Shown one piece after another: positions 1 to 5,481 of a stretch of 6,382 bases of DNA; positions within the stretch are counted from its first letter, which is position 1, and every line of letters begins with the position of its first letter. The position numbers and the translations under genes were made by a program. The stretch comes from an uncultured Lachnospiraceae bacterium. GTDB taxonomy: Bacteria > Bacillota_A > Clostridia > Lachnospirales > Lachnospiraceae. Below the pieces are notes generated by a model. The model was not told the DNA's origin and searched no databases. It worked only from the letters and a program-made list of their open reading frames with translations. The stretch spans positions 1 to 6,382 of the forward strand of contig USPJ01000079.1 in NCBI GenBank assembly GCA_900556645.1. Direction: 5' to 3'.

Positions 1-80
1 TCGTGTTTGCCGTATTGATTATTGTTCTGCTTGTAAAACCTACCGGTATTTTAGGCAAAGCCGTAAATGAGAAAGTGTAG
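1..80 (+). CDS. livH: LivH-type branched-chain amino acid ABC permease, C-terminal end only
   Basis: This is the 3' end of a gene that begins upstream of the window. Reading from base 3, the frame gives 25 codons and stops with TAG at 78-80. The visible peptide is a hydrophobic stretch (VFAVLIIVLLV) followed by KPTGILGK and a short polar tail. A last membrane helix followed by a KPxGLFG/KPTGILGK-type motif is typical of the C-terminus of LivH permeases. LivH and LivM form the membrane channel of the HAAT-family importer for leucine, isoleucine and valine. The gene lies 8 nt before livM in the same direction, which fits the usual livH-livM-livG-livF order. Identity rests on this short tail plus context, so the family is fairly sure, while nothing can be said about the rest of the protein. 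Confidence 0.85.
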   Translation, partial: VFAVLIIVLLVKPTGILGKAVNEKV

Positions 81-85
81 GTGGG
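79..85 (+). promoter_or_regulatory. Ribosome binding site of livM, overlapping the livH stop
   Basis: AGGTGGG lies over the last two bases of the livH TAG stop and ends only 3 nt before the livM ATG at 89. The spacing is shorter than the usual 5-9 nt. Translation of livM may therefore depend partly on ribosomes finishing livH (translational coupling, inferred). The next in-frame ATG, at 116, has only an A-rich tract before it and no Shine-Dalgarno sequence, which supports the start at 89. Confidence 0.55.
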
Positions 86-88
86 CAT

Positions 89-1168
89 ATGAAGAATAAA
101 GCGAATTTAAAAAAAATGAAAAAAACAACAAAAGATAATTTTATTACCTACGGAATGGTTGTGGCTGTTTATATCATTGTTCAGGTGGTGGTAATGACTG
201 GCTCGATGTCTAGCTTGATGCAAGGACTTTTGGTGCCGCTTTGTACCTATTCCATTGTGGCAATCGGATTAAATCTCTGTGTGGGTTATTTGGGTGAGCT
301 GAGTTTGGGTCATGCAGGCTTTATGTGTGCCGGAGCCTTTTCCAGTGCCTTTTTTACCAGATGCATGGAAAATACTTCCATGAGTCCGACACTGCGTTTT
401 GTATTGGCATTGATAATCGGAACTTTAGTGGCAGCACTGTTTGGATTCCTGATTGGAATTCCGGTTCTTCGATTAAAGGGAGACTATCTTGCCATCGTAA
501 CGCTGGCATTTGGTGAGATTATAAAAAATATTATGAATGTGTTATATGTGGGAAAAGACTCCGCAGGTTTTCACATTTCCATGAAAAATAAAGCAGCATT
601 AAATCTGGCAGAGGATGGAGATGTGATTATTGACGGTGCCAAGGGAATTACCGGAACACCTCATCAATCCACTTTTACCATTGGTGTAATTCTAATTTTG
701 ATTTCATTGGTAGTAGTATTTAACTTGGTAAATTCCAGAAGCGGTCGTGCAATCATGGCAATCCGTGACAACCGTATTGCGGCAGAGTCCGTGGGAATCA
801 ATGTAACAAAATTCAAATTGATGTCCTTTACCATTTCTGCAGCCATTGCCGGAGCAGGCGGAGTGCTTTATGCACACAACCTTTCTACCTTGACGGCATT
901 GCCGGCGAACTTTGGTTATAATATGTCTATTATGATTCTGGTATTTGTAGTGTTGGGTGGAATCGGAAATATCCGGGGATCCATCATAGCGGCGGTTGTA
1001 TTGACTTTATTGCCGGAGCTTTTAAGAGGACTCAGCGATTATCGTATGCTGATTTATTCCATCCTTCTGATTGCGTTGATGCTCTTTAACTGGGCACCGG
1101 GAGCAATTGTGTTTAGGGAACGGATGAAACAGAAATTAAAAGGCAAAAAGACGAAGGAGGTAGAGTAG
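89..1168 (+). CDS. livM: Branched-chain amino acid ABC transporter permease LivM
   Basis: This is the second membrane subunit of the LivHMGF importer, which forms the translocation path for branched-chain amino acids across the cytoplasmic membrane and couples to LivG/LivF. The 359-residue protein starts with a lysine-rich cytoplasmic N-terminus (residues 1-17) and then carries multiple hydrophobic segments, roughly at 20-37, 45-62, 75-90, 103-123, 132-152, 195-214, 246-265, 278-305 and 318-336. The family signature GYLGELSLGHAGF is at residues 66-78. The cytoplasmic coupling loop, GRAIMAIRDNRIAAESVGI, is at 219-237; it is the equivalent of the EAA loop and contacts the ATPases. GGIGNIRGS follows at 290-298. 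A polar segment at about 154-193 precedes helix 6 and looks longer than the short GGPxGI loop I recall from the E. coli protein. The gene is 2 nt upstream of livG, whose ribosome binding site lies inside its last codons. Family assignment is firm; substrate is inferred from the family and gene order. Confidence 0.96.
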   Translation: MKNKANLKKMKKTTKDNFITYGMVVAVYIIVQVVVMTGSMSSLMQGLLVPLCTYSIVAIGLNLCVGYLGELSLGHAGFMCAGAFSSAFFTRCMENTSMSPTLRFVLALIIGTLVAALFGFLIGIPVLRLKGDYLAIVTLAFGEIIKNIMNVLYVGKDSAGFHISMKNKAALNLAEDGDVIIDGAKGITGTPHQSTFTIGVILILISLVVVFNLVNSRSGRAIMAIRDNRIAAESVGINVTKFKLMSFTISAAIAGAGGVLYAHNLSTLTALPANFGYNMSIMILVFVVLGGIGNIRGSIIAAVVLTLLPELLRGLSDYRMLIYSILLIALMLFNWAPGAIVFRERMKQKLKGKKTKEVE

Positions 1169-1170
1169 AG

Positions 1171-1929
1171 ATGGCATTATTAGAAGTAAAAAATCTGGGA
1201 ATCTCCTTCGGTGGTCTGCGGGCAGTAGACGATTTGAATCTGAAAATAGAAAAGGGTCAGCTCTACGGTTTGATTGGACCAAACGGTGCAGGAAAGACTA
1301 CGGTATTCAATATGCTTACCGGAGTTTATAAACCTACCGACGGAAGTATCTTTTTGGATGGAGAAAATATTACCGGGAAAAAGAGTATTGAGATTAACAA
1401 GCATGGAATCGCAAGAACCTTCCAGAACATCCGCTTATTTCATCAGCAGTCCGTATTGGACAATGTAAAAATAGGTTTACATAACGAGAAACCTTATTCC
1501 ACTTTAAGCGGGATTCTTCGGTTGCCGGTTTATTACAAAGTGGAAAAAGAGATGAATGAACGGGCAATGGAGCTTTTAGAGGTTTTTGACTTGCAGAATG
1601 AAGCGGAGGTATTGGCGTCTAATCTTCCTTACGGAAAACAGAGAAAATTAGAGATTGCCAGAGCTCTTGCTACCAACCCGAAGCTGTTACTTTTGGATGA
1701 ACCGGCGGCGGGAATGAACCCTAATGAAACGGCAGAACTGATGGATACTATCCGTTTTGTAAGAGATAAATTTGATATGACCATACTTTTGATTGAACAC
1801 GATATGAAGCTGGTATCCGGTATCTGTGAGGAATTGACGGTGTTGAATTTCGGACAGGAACTGGCACAGGGAAAAACCAGCGATGTTCTGAACAATCCAG
1901 AAGTAATCAAAGCATATCTTGGAGAATAG
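1171..1929 (+). CDS. livG: Branched-chain amino acid ABC transporter ATP-binding protein LivG
   Basis: This is one of the two cytoplasmic ATPase subunits of the LivHMGF importer, and it hydrolyses ATP to drive uptake. The 252-residue protein has a complete ABC domain: Walker A GPNGAGKT at residues 36-43, Q-loop FQN at 84-86, a LivG-type ABC signature (LPYGKQRKLEIARAL) at 152-166, Walker B LLLLDEP at 172-178 and the switch histidine in IEHDM (H210). The LPYGxQR form replaces the general LSGGQ and is normal for LivG. The 100-125 segment between Q-loop and signature is longer than in minimal ABC proteins, also as in LivG. The C-terminus (NNPEVIKAYLGE) matches the family. A strong AAGGAGG at 1154-1160 lies within the end of livM, 10 nt before the ATG. 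livF follows after 12 nt, so the pair are almost certainly co-translated from one message. Confidence 0.97.
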   Translation: MALLEVKNLGISFGGLRAVDDLNLKIEKGQLYGLIGPNGAGKTTVFNMLTGVYKPTDGSIFLDGENITGKKSIEINKHGIARTFQNIRLFHQQSVLDNVKIGLHNEKPYSTLSGILRLPVYYKVEKEMNERAMELLEVFDLQNEAEVLASNLPYGKQRKLEIARALATNPKLLLLDEPAAGMNPNETAELMDTIRFVRDKFDMTILLIEHDMKLVSGICEELTVLNFGQELAQGKTSDVLNNPEVIKAYLGE

Positions 1930-1941
1930 GAGGGAATTCAG

Positions 1942-2652
1942 ATGGCAATGCTTGAAGTAAAGGATTTAGAGGTATATTATGGTGTTATCCAGGCAATCAA
2001 GGGAATTTCCTTCCATGTAGACGAAGGTGAGGTTATTGCATTAATCGGTGCCAATGGTGCTGGAAAAACTACCACCTTACAAACCATTACGGGTATGTTG
2101 AATGCAAAAGCGGGAAGTATTCTTTTTGAAGGCGAAGAATTGACGAAAATCCCGGGACATAAGATTGTATCCATGGGAATGGCACATGTGCCGGAGGGAC
2201 GGCGTGTGTTTGCACAGCTTTCCGTGTTGGAGAATCTGAAGCTGGGAGCATACACCCGAAAAGACAAAGATGAGATTGAGGAGAGCTTACAGAGGGTTTA
2301 TAAGAGCTTTCCAAGATTAGAGGAAAGAAAGAATCAGTTGGCGGGAACCCTTTCCGGTGGTGAACAGCAGATGCTTGCCATGGGAAGAGCGTTGATGAGC
2401 AAGCCGAGAATTATCCTGATGGATGAACCGTCTATGGGACTTTCTCCAATCTTTGTGGAGGAGATTTTTAATATCATCAAAGAGGTTTCTGCCAGCGGTA
2501 CAACGGTACTTTTGGTAGAACAGAATGCTAAAAAGGCACTTTCTATTGCAGATAGAGCCTATGTATTGGAGACCGGAAAGGTCGTATTGGAAGGAAAAGC
2601 TTCTGACTTGATGGAGGATGAGTCCATTAAAAAAGCATATTTAGGAGAGTAG
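1942..2652 (+). CDS. livF: Branched-chain amino acid ABC transporter ATP-binding protein LivF
   Basis: This is the second ATPase of the LivHMGF importer, expected to form a heterodimer with LivG under the LivH/LivM channel. The 236-residue protein shows Walker A GANGAGKT at residues 36-43, the LivF-type segment HVPEGRRVF at 82-90 in place of a canonical Q-loop, the ABC signature LSGGEQQ at 137-143, and Walker B IILMDEP at 157-163 followed by SMGLSP. The switch position reads LVEQN, with Gln194 where most ABC ATPases have histidine. This substitution is normal for LivF, so it is a subfamily mark rather than a defect. The ribosome binding site AGGAGGG lies just after the livG stop and precedes the ATG at good spacing. 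The C-terminus (IKKAYLGE) is typical. No terminator follows, and the next gene starts 8 nt downstream. Confidence 0.97.
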   Translation: MAMLEVKDLEVYYGVIQAIKGISFHVDEGEVIALIGANGAGKTTTLQTITGMLNAKAGSILFEGEELTKIPGHKIVSMGMAHVPEGRRVFAQLSVLENLKLGAYTRKDKDEIEESLQRVYKSFPRLEERKNQLAGTLSGGEQQMLAMGRALMSKPRIILMDEPSMGLSPIFVEEIFNIIKEVSASGTTVLLVEQNAKKALSIADRAYVLETGKVVLEGKASDLMEDESIKKAYLGE

Positions 2653-2660
2653 GTGTTTGT

Positions 2661-3281
2661 ATGGAAAAAACAGTAATTACGATTGCCCGAAGCTATGGCA
2701 GTGGTGGAAGAACCTTGGGAAAGCTTTTGGCAAAGGAATTGGGGATTCATTACTACGACAGAGAATTGCTCCGTATGGCATCCGATGCCAGTGGTATTAA
2801 TGAGGCATTGTTTGGAGAGGTGGACGAGAAACTGAAAAAATCACCGTTGTTCCGCATTGCCAGCAAAAATTATAATGGAGAAGTCATTGCACCGGACAGT
2901 GATGAATTTATTTCCGATGACAATCTCTTCAACTATCAGGCAAAGGTAATCCGTGAGCTTGCAGAGGAGGAGTCCTGCGTGATTATCGGACGCTGTGCAG
3001 ATTATGTGCTGCGGGAGTTCGACCATGTCATCCGTTTGTACTTTTATGCTCCAAAGGAAGACTGTATCCGCAGAATACAGGAGATTTCCAGTGAGCCGGA
3101 AAAGGATATCATTAAGAAAATCGAGAAGACGGATAAATACCGTGCGGCATATTACAAATATTACACAGGTCATGAGTGGAACGATGCCAACAATTATGAT
3201 TTGTGTCTGAACACCACGTCCATGAGCTATGAGAAGCTGGTAGAAGTGGTAAAGGCATATATTGAAATTTGTAGGAAATAG
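2661..3281 (+). CDS. Cytidylate kinase-like P-loop protein
   Basis: This 206-residue soluble protein is recognised as a member of the cytidylate kinase-like family (Cytidylate_kin2). It opens with a beta strand and a modified phosphate-binding loop (ITIARSYGSGGRTLGKLLAKELG, residues 6-28, given here as a region whose key residues are G13, G15, G16 and R17). YYDRELL (31-37) follows, as in this family. VIIGRCADYVL (107-117) is a second conserved block, and a basic segment at about 132-163 resembles an NMP-kinase lid. True cytidylate kinases carry a GxxGxGK(S/T) loop; here the invariant lysine position is occupied by Arg17. The substrate is therefore uncertain, and phosphorylation of CMP should not be assumed. 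The gene lies 8 nt after livF, with AGGTG overlapping the livF stop as its ribosome binding site, and 4 nt before the CYTH start, so it is probably cotranscribed with both. It ends in tandem stops (TAG TGA). Confidence 0.86.
   Translation: MEKTVITIARSYGSGGRTLGKLLAKELGIHYYDRELLRMASDASGINEALFGEVDEKLKKSPLFRIASKNYNGEVIAPDSDEFISDDNLFNYQAKVIRELAEEESCVIIGRCADYVLREFDHVIRLYFYAPKEDCIRRIQEISSEPEKDIIKKIEKTDKYRAAYYKYYTGHEWNDANNYDLCLNTTSMSYEKLVEVVKAYIEICRK
3273..3276 (+). promoter_or_regulatory. Ribosome binding site deciding the CYTH gene start
   Basis: AGGA lies within the last codons of the kinase-like gene and 9 nt before the ATG at 3286. It supports that ATG over the in-frame TTG at 3262, which would add eight residues not expected in front of the EIERK motif. 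The site overlaps the upstream reading frame, so translation of the two genes is probably coupled. Confidence 0.5.
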
Positions 3282-3285
3282 TGAA

Positions 3286-3738
3286 ATGGAAATAGAACGG
3301 AAATACTTAATAAAAGAGTTGCCGAAAAATTTGGAAGATTATCCCTGCCATCAGATTGAGCAGGGATATCTGTCCACGGAACCGGTGGTGCGTATCCGTA
3401 AGTCTGACGAGAAGTATATTTTGACCTACAAGGGAAAAGGATTACTGGAAAGAGAGGAATACAATCTGCCCCTTACCAAAGAAAGCTATGAGCATCTGCG
3501 AGAGAAAGTGGATGGAATCCTTATAAAGAAAAGACGTTACAAGATACCTTATCAGGAAAAATACACCATTGAATTGGATGTTTTTGAAGAAGAATTGGCA
3601 CCGCTTCTGTTGGCGGAAGTAGAATTTGACACCAGAGAAGAAGCGGATGTATTTGTACCTCCCCTGTGGTTCGGGGAGGATGTGACCTTTTCGGGAAAAT
3701 ATCAAAACAGCTATCTCAGCCGTTTTCCCTCAAAATGA
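3286..3738 (+). CDS. CYTH domain (triphosphate tunnel) protein
   Basis: This 150-residue protein consists of a single CYTH domain, the fold that binds triphosphates inside a beta-barrel tunnel with a divalent metal. Visible signature residues are EIERK at 2-6 (the defining ExExK-type motif), QGYL at 26-29, VRIRK at 35-39, TYKGKG at 47-52, E57/E58, KKRRY at 81-85, ELDVF at 96-100 and EVEF at 111-114. Alternating acidic and basic residues of this kind line the tunnel in family members. Small single-domain bacterial members characterised so far hydrolyse tripolyphosphate or nucleoside triphosphates, so an inorganic triphosphatase is plausible, but the substrate is not shown by sequence. The start is set at ATG 3286 because EIERK normally lies at the extreme N-terminus and AGGA at 3273-3276 is well spaced. 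The frame is open back to a TTG at 3262, inside the previous gene. The 3' end overlaps the convergent DUF1653 gene by 28 nt. Confidence 0.9.
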   Translation: MEIERKYLIKELPKNLEDYPCHQIEQGYLSTEPVVRIRKSDEKYILTYKGKGLLEREEYNLPLTKESYEHLREKVDGILIKKRRYKIPYQEKYTIELDVFEEELAPLLLAEVEFDTREEADVFVPPLWFGEDVTFSGKYQNSYLSRFPSK

Positions 3739-4211
3739 ATGCGGGTTTTCAGACAATGCTTCAATTCCTGATACCGTTTTTCCAACTCTCCGTCTTCAAT
3801 AACAATATCTAAAACTACCGCCATAGTGTCTATCATGTGGTCATCGATGATGTTTTCCATGGAAGATACGATGCGGTAGCGTTCTTCATCATCTTCAGCA
3901 TCCAGAAAAGCCATCAGGCTCGGATGGATGTCAGTTTCAGAAGAAGTTTCCCCCAGCCTGTAAGCATGTGGCTTCATATCTGTAATCTGTTCAAAACGAT
4001 AAGTCTGTTGGATTTCCGGGTATTTCTGATGGTCCACCTCACTCATAAACATGGACAGCGGTCTTACATAGACTTCAAAGTCATCATAGAGAGCCTGATA
4101 GACAATCATTTCTTCTCCTGTTTCCGAATGTTTTGCCAAAGTAATAATCTGATATTGTTTGTTTTTAAAATGCCGGTAACGTTCTCCCGGCTGTGGTACA
4201 TGATTCTGCAT
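3711..4211 (-). CDS. DUF1653 family protein with C-terminal helical extension
   Basis: This 166-residue soluble protein has no signal peptide or membrane segment. The N-terminal part (residues about 6-75) is a DUF1653 domain, recognised from PGERYRHFKNKQYQII (8-23), the central MIVYQALYDD (35-44) and VYVRPLSMFMSEVD (47-60). This is a small beta-rich domain of unknown function. The C-terminal part (about 95-166) is predicted to be helical and acidic, and contains IDDHMIDTMAVVLDIVIEDG (122-141) and a basic end (FEGKRLR). I recall comparable extensions from DUF1653 proteins of Lachnospiraceae; that is memory, not a search. The start ATG (CAT at 4209-4211) has AGCAGGGA just upstream on the minus strand. 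It lies 17 nt after the stop of the membrane-anchored protein and is probably its cotranscribed partner. Its last 28 nt overlap the 3' end of the convergent CYTH gene. The biochemical role is unknown. Confidence 0.85.
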   Translation of the reverse strand: MQNHVPQPGERYRHFKNKQYQIITLAKHSETGEEMIVYQALYDDFEVYVRPLSMFMSEVDHQKYPEIQQTYRFEQITDMKPHAYRLGETSSETDIHPSLMAFLDAEDDEERYRIVSSMENIIDDHMIDTMAVVLDIVIEDGELEKRYQELKHCLKTRIHFEGKRLR

Positions 4212-4228
4212 AAAATATCCCTGCTTTT

Positions 4229-4744
4229 CTAAGAATAAAATTTACGGTTGTTTAGAAGCTCCATGCCTTCAGCGAGAAAATCACGCTGGTAAGGGAGCTG
4301 GCTTTGGTATCCTAAGACCATTAAATCTTCCACCTGTTTCATCAAATCCTCGGATTCCTCAATAAAAACCATCGGTGTGGTGGAAGAGGCTTGAGGTGTT
4401 TCGTAAAAAGAAGCAGCCTCCTTTGGCGGAACCGATGATGGCTGGGAAGAAAAATCCTCTGCTACATTGTGTTTTGCCCGAGTAAGCACATCTGAGGAAG
4501 TCGTAGAGTGTGTCGGTTTATTATAGGTTGAACCTGTGTAGCTCCTTTGATTCGAGGTTTTTGCTTTTTTCTTCGGTTTTGGAGCATATTTCTCTTTGAG
4601 CCGTTGGCTGATAACCGTCTCCTGCTTCTTCGCGGAGGTGTTCTCATAAGGTGTCTCGGCTTTTGGCTTGGAGGATTTTTTCGCTCTTTTCATAATTGCA
4701 TAAACAATCGCTATCCAAATTATAATAGTAATAAAATTTCCCAT
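4229..4744 (-). CDS. Membrane-anchored low-complexity protein of unknown function
   Basis: This gene encodes 171 residues and I cannot name its function. The N-terminus (ITIIIWIAIVYAI, residues 5-17) is one hydrophobic helix directly followed by KRAKKSSKPK, so the protein is probably a single-pass anchor with its tail in the cytoplasm by the positive-inside rule. Residues 20-125 are rich in Lys, Ser, Thr, Pro and Gln, including a basic patch PKPKKKAK (55-62), and look disordered. The last 45 residues (EESEDLMKQVEDLMVLGYQSQLP and on to LNNRKFYS) look ordered and amphipathic, and are the part most likely to be conserved. The start is supported by GAGGAA upstream on the minus strand and by a near-consensus promoter at 4796-4824. 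It is the first gene of a unit with the DUF1653 gene. A tether that places its C-terminal motif or a partner at the membrane is a guess only. Confidence 0.8.
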   Translation of the reverse strand: MGNFITIIIWIAIVYAIMKRAKKSSKPKAETPYENTSAKKQETVISQRLKEKYAPKPKKKAKTSNQRSYTGSTYNKPTHSTTSSDVLTRAKHNVAEDFSSQPSSVPPKEAASFYETPQASSTTPMVFIEESEDLMKQVEDLMVLGYQSQLPYQRDFLAEGMELLNNRKFYS

Positions 4745-4795
4745 AATGGTTGTTCCTCATAATGCATAGTTGCCTGTTACAAATTTCTTATTCTT

Positions 4796-4824
4796 ATTAT
4801 AATGAATTTGATAAAAAGAAACAA
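4796..4824 (-). promoter_or_regulatory. Sigma-A promoter of the membrane protein/DUF1653 unit
   Basis: Read on the minus strand, TTGTTT (4819-4824) is separated by exactly 17 nt from a perfect TATAAT (4796-4801). The expected start is near 4789, about 45 nt before the ATG. The surrounding DNA is AT-rich, as expected for a strong vegetative promoter. It is back to back with the promoter of the DJ-1 family gene; the two -35 boxes are 27 nt apart. Confidence 0.8.
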
Positions 4825-4851
4825 CCGGAAAATCCTATGATACACAAGGGG

Positions 4852-4880
4852 TTGCAATTTTAAGAAAATAAAAATAGAAT
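4852..4880 (+). promoter_or_regulatory. Sigma-A promoter of the DJ-1/PfpI family gene
   Basis: TTGCAA (4852-4857) is separated by 17 nt of A-rich DNA from TAGAAT (4875-4880). The expected start is around 4887, giving a leader of about 29 nt that contains GGAGG (4904-4908) before the ATG at 4916. No clear operator palindrome is visible between this -35 and the divergent one. Confidence 0.72.
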
Positions 4881-4915
4881 ATGGATAAGAAGCATGAAGG
4901 AATGGAGGAATAAGT

Positions 4916-5464
4916 ATGAGCAGACTGGGAATCTTTTTTGCAGACGGATGCGAAGAAATCGAGGGATTGTCCGTAGTGGATATCTGCAGAAGGGTGAAGC
5001 TGGATATTAAAACAATTTCTATCATGGGAAAACCGGAGGTTACAGGCTCCCATGACATTACATTTAAAACAGATACGATTTTTGAGGATGTGGATTTTGA
5101 GGAACTGGAAGGAGTGATTCTTCCGGGAGGTATGCCGGGAACGCTGCATTTGGGAGAACACGAGGGAGTTAATCGGATTATTCGCAAATTTGCAGAGGAA
5201 GGAAAGCTGGTGGCAGCAATCTGTGCAGCACCAAGCGTATTGGGAGCAGCCGGAATTCTGGAGGGAAAGAAAGCAGTATGCCATACTGGATTTGAAGAGA
5301 AACTGGTGGGAGCAAAAGTGTTCTTTGACAATGTGATGACAGACGGAAATATCATTACCAGCCGTGGGATGGGAACTGCATTTGATTTCGGACTTGCCAT
5401 TGTAAAATATTTTGCTTATGACGATGTGGTGGAAGATGTAAAAACACACATGATTTACAAGTAA
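4916..5464 (+). CDS. DJ-1/PfpI family protein
   Basis: This 182-residue cytoplasmic protein covers one complete DJ-1/PfpI domain of the usual length. The conserved acidic residue of the first loop is in ADGCEEIEG (residues 9-17; E16 aligns with Glu18 of human DJ-1). The nucleophile elbow is AAICAAPSVLG (100-110), with Cys103 at the reactive position. VCHTGFEEKL (121-130) places His123 where DJ-1 has its active-site-region histidine, and TSRGMGTAFDFGLAIV (148-163) is the conserved C-terminal block. The VILPGGMPG motif (68-76) is also typical. The family includes redox-sensing chaperone-like, glyoxalase/deglycase-type and peptidase members, and sequence alone does not separate them; the DJ-1-like arrangement makes a classic PfpI protease less likely. 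GGAGG at 4904-4908 is a strong ribosome binding site 7 nt before the ATG. The gene has its own promoter. No intrinsic terminator is visible before the next gene. Confidence 0.93.
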   Translation: MSRLGIFFADGCEEIEGLSVVDICRRVKLDIKTISIMGKPEVTGSHDITFKTDTIFEDVDFEELEGVILPGGMPGTLHLGEHEGVNRIIRKFAEEGKLVAAICAAPSVLGAAGILEGKKAVCHTGFEEKLVGAKVFFDNVMTDGNIITSRGMGTAFDFGLAIVKYFAYDDVVEDVKTHMIYK

Positions 5465-5481
5465 ATAGGAAGAACTTACCA

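Noticed and set aside
2521..2535. Loss of the ABC switch histidine in LivF (LVEQN)
   Set aside because: Glutamine at this position is the normal LivF state, so it is not a sign of inactivation.
3262..3285. TTG start that would lengthen the CYTH protein by eight residues
   Set aside because: It lies inside the kinase-like gene, has no ribosome binding site at suitable spacing and would displace the EIERK motif from its usual N-terminal position. ATG 3286 has AGGA at good spacing.
3658..3679. GC hairpin considered as an intrinsic terminator for the convergent genes
   Set aside because: No T-tract follows on either strand, and the stem is within CYTH coding sequence. It is kept only as a possible stabiliser or pause.
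3837..4232. Plus-strand open frame of 131 codons across the DUF1653 gene
   Set aside because: The translation is Phe/Ile-rich shadow sequence with no motif. The minus strand carries the DUF1653 domain and a ribosome binding site.
5455..5475. AT-rich inverted repeat ATTTAC/GTAAAT at the end of the DJ-1 family gene as a terminator
   Set aside because: The loop would be only two to four bases, the stem is nearly all A-T, and the T run lies more than 15 nt further on.
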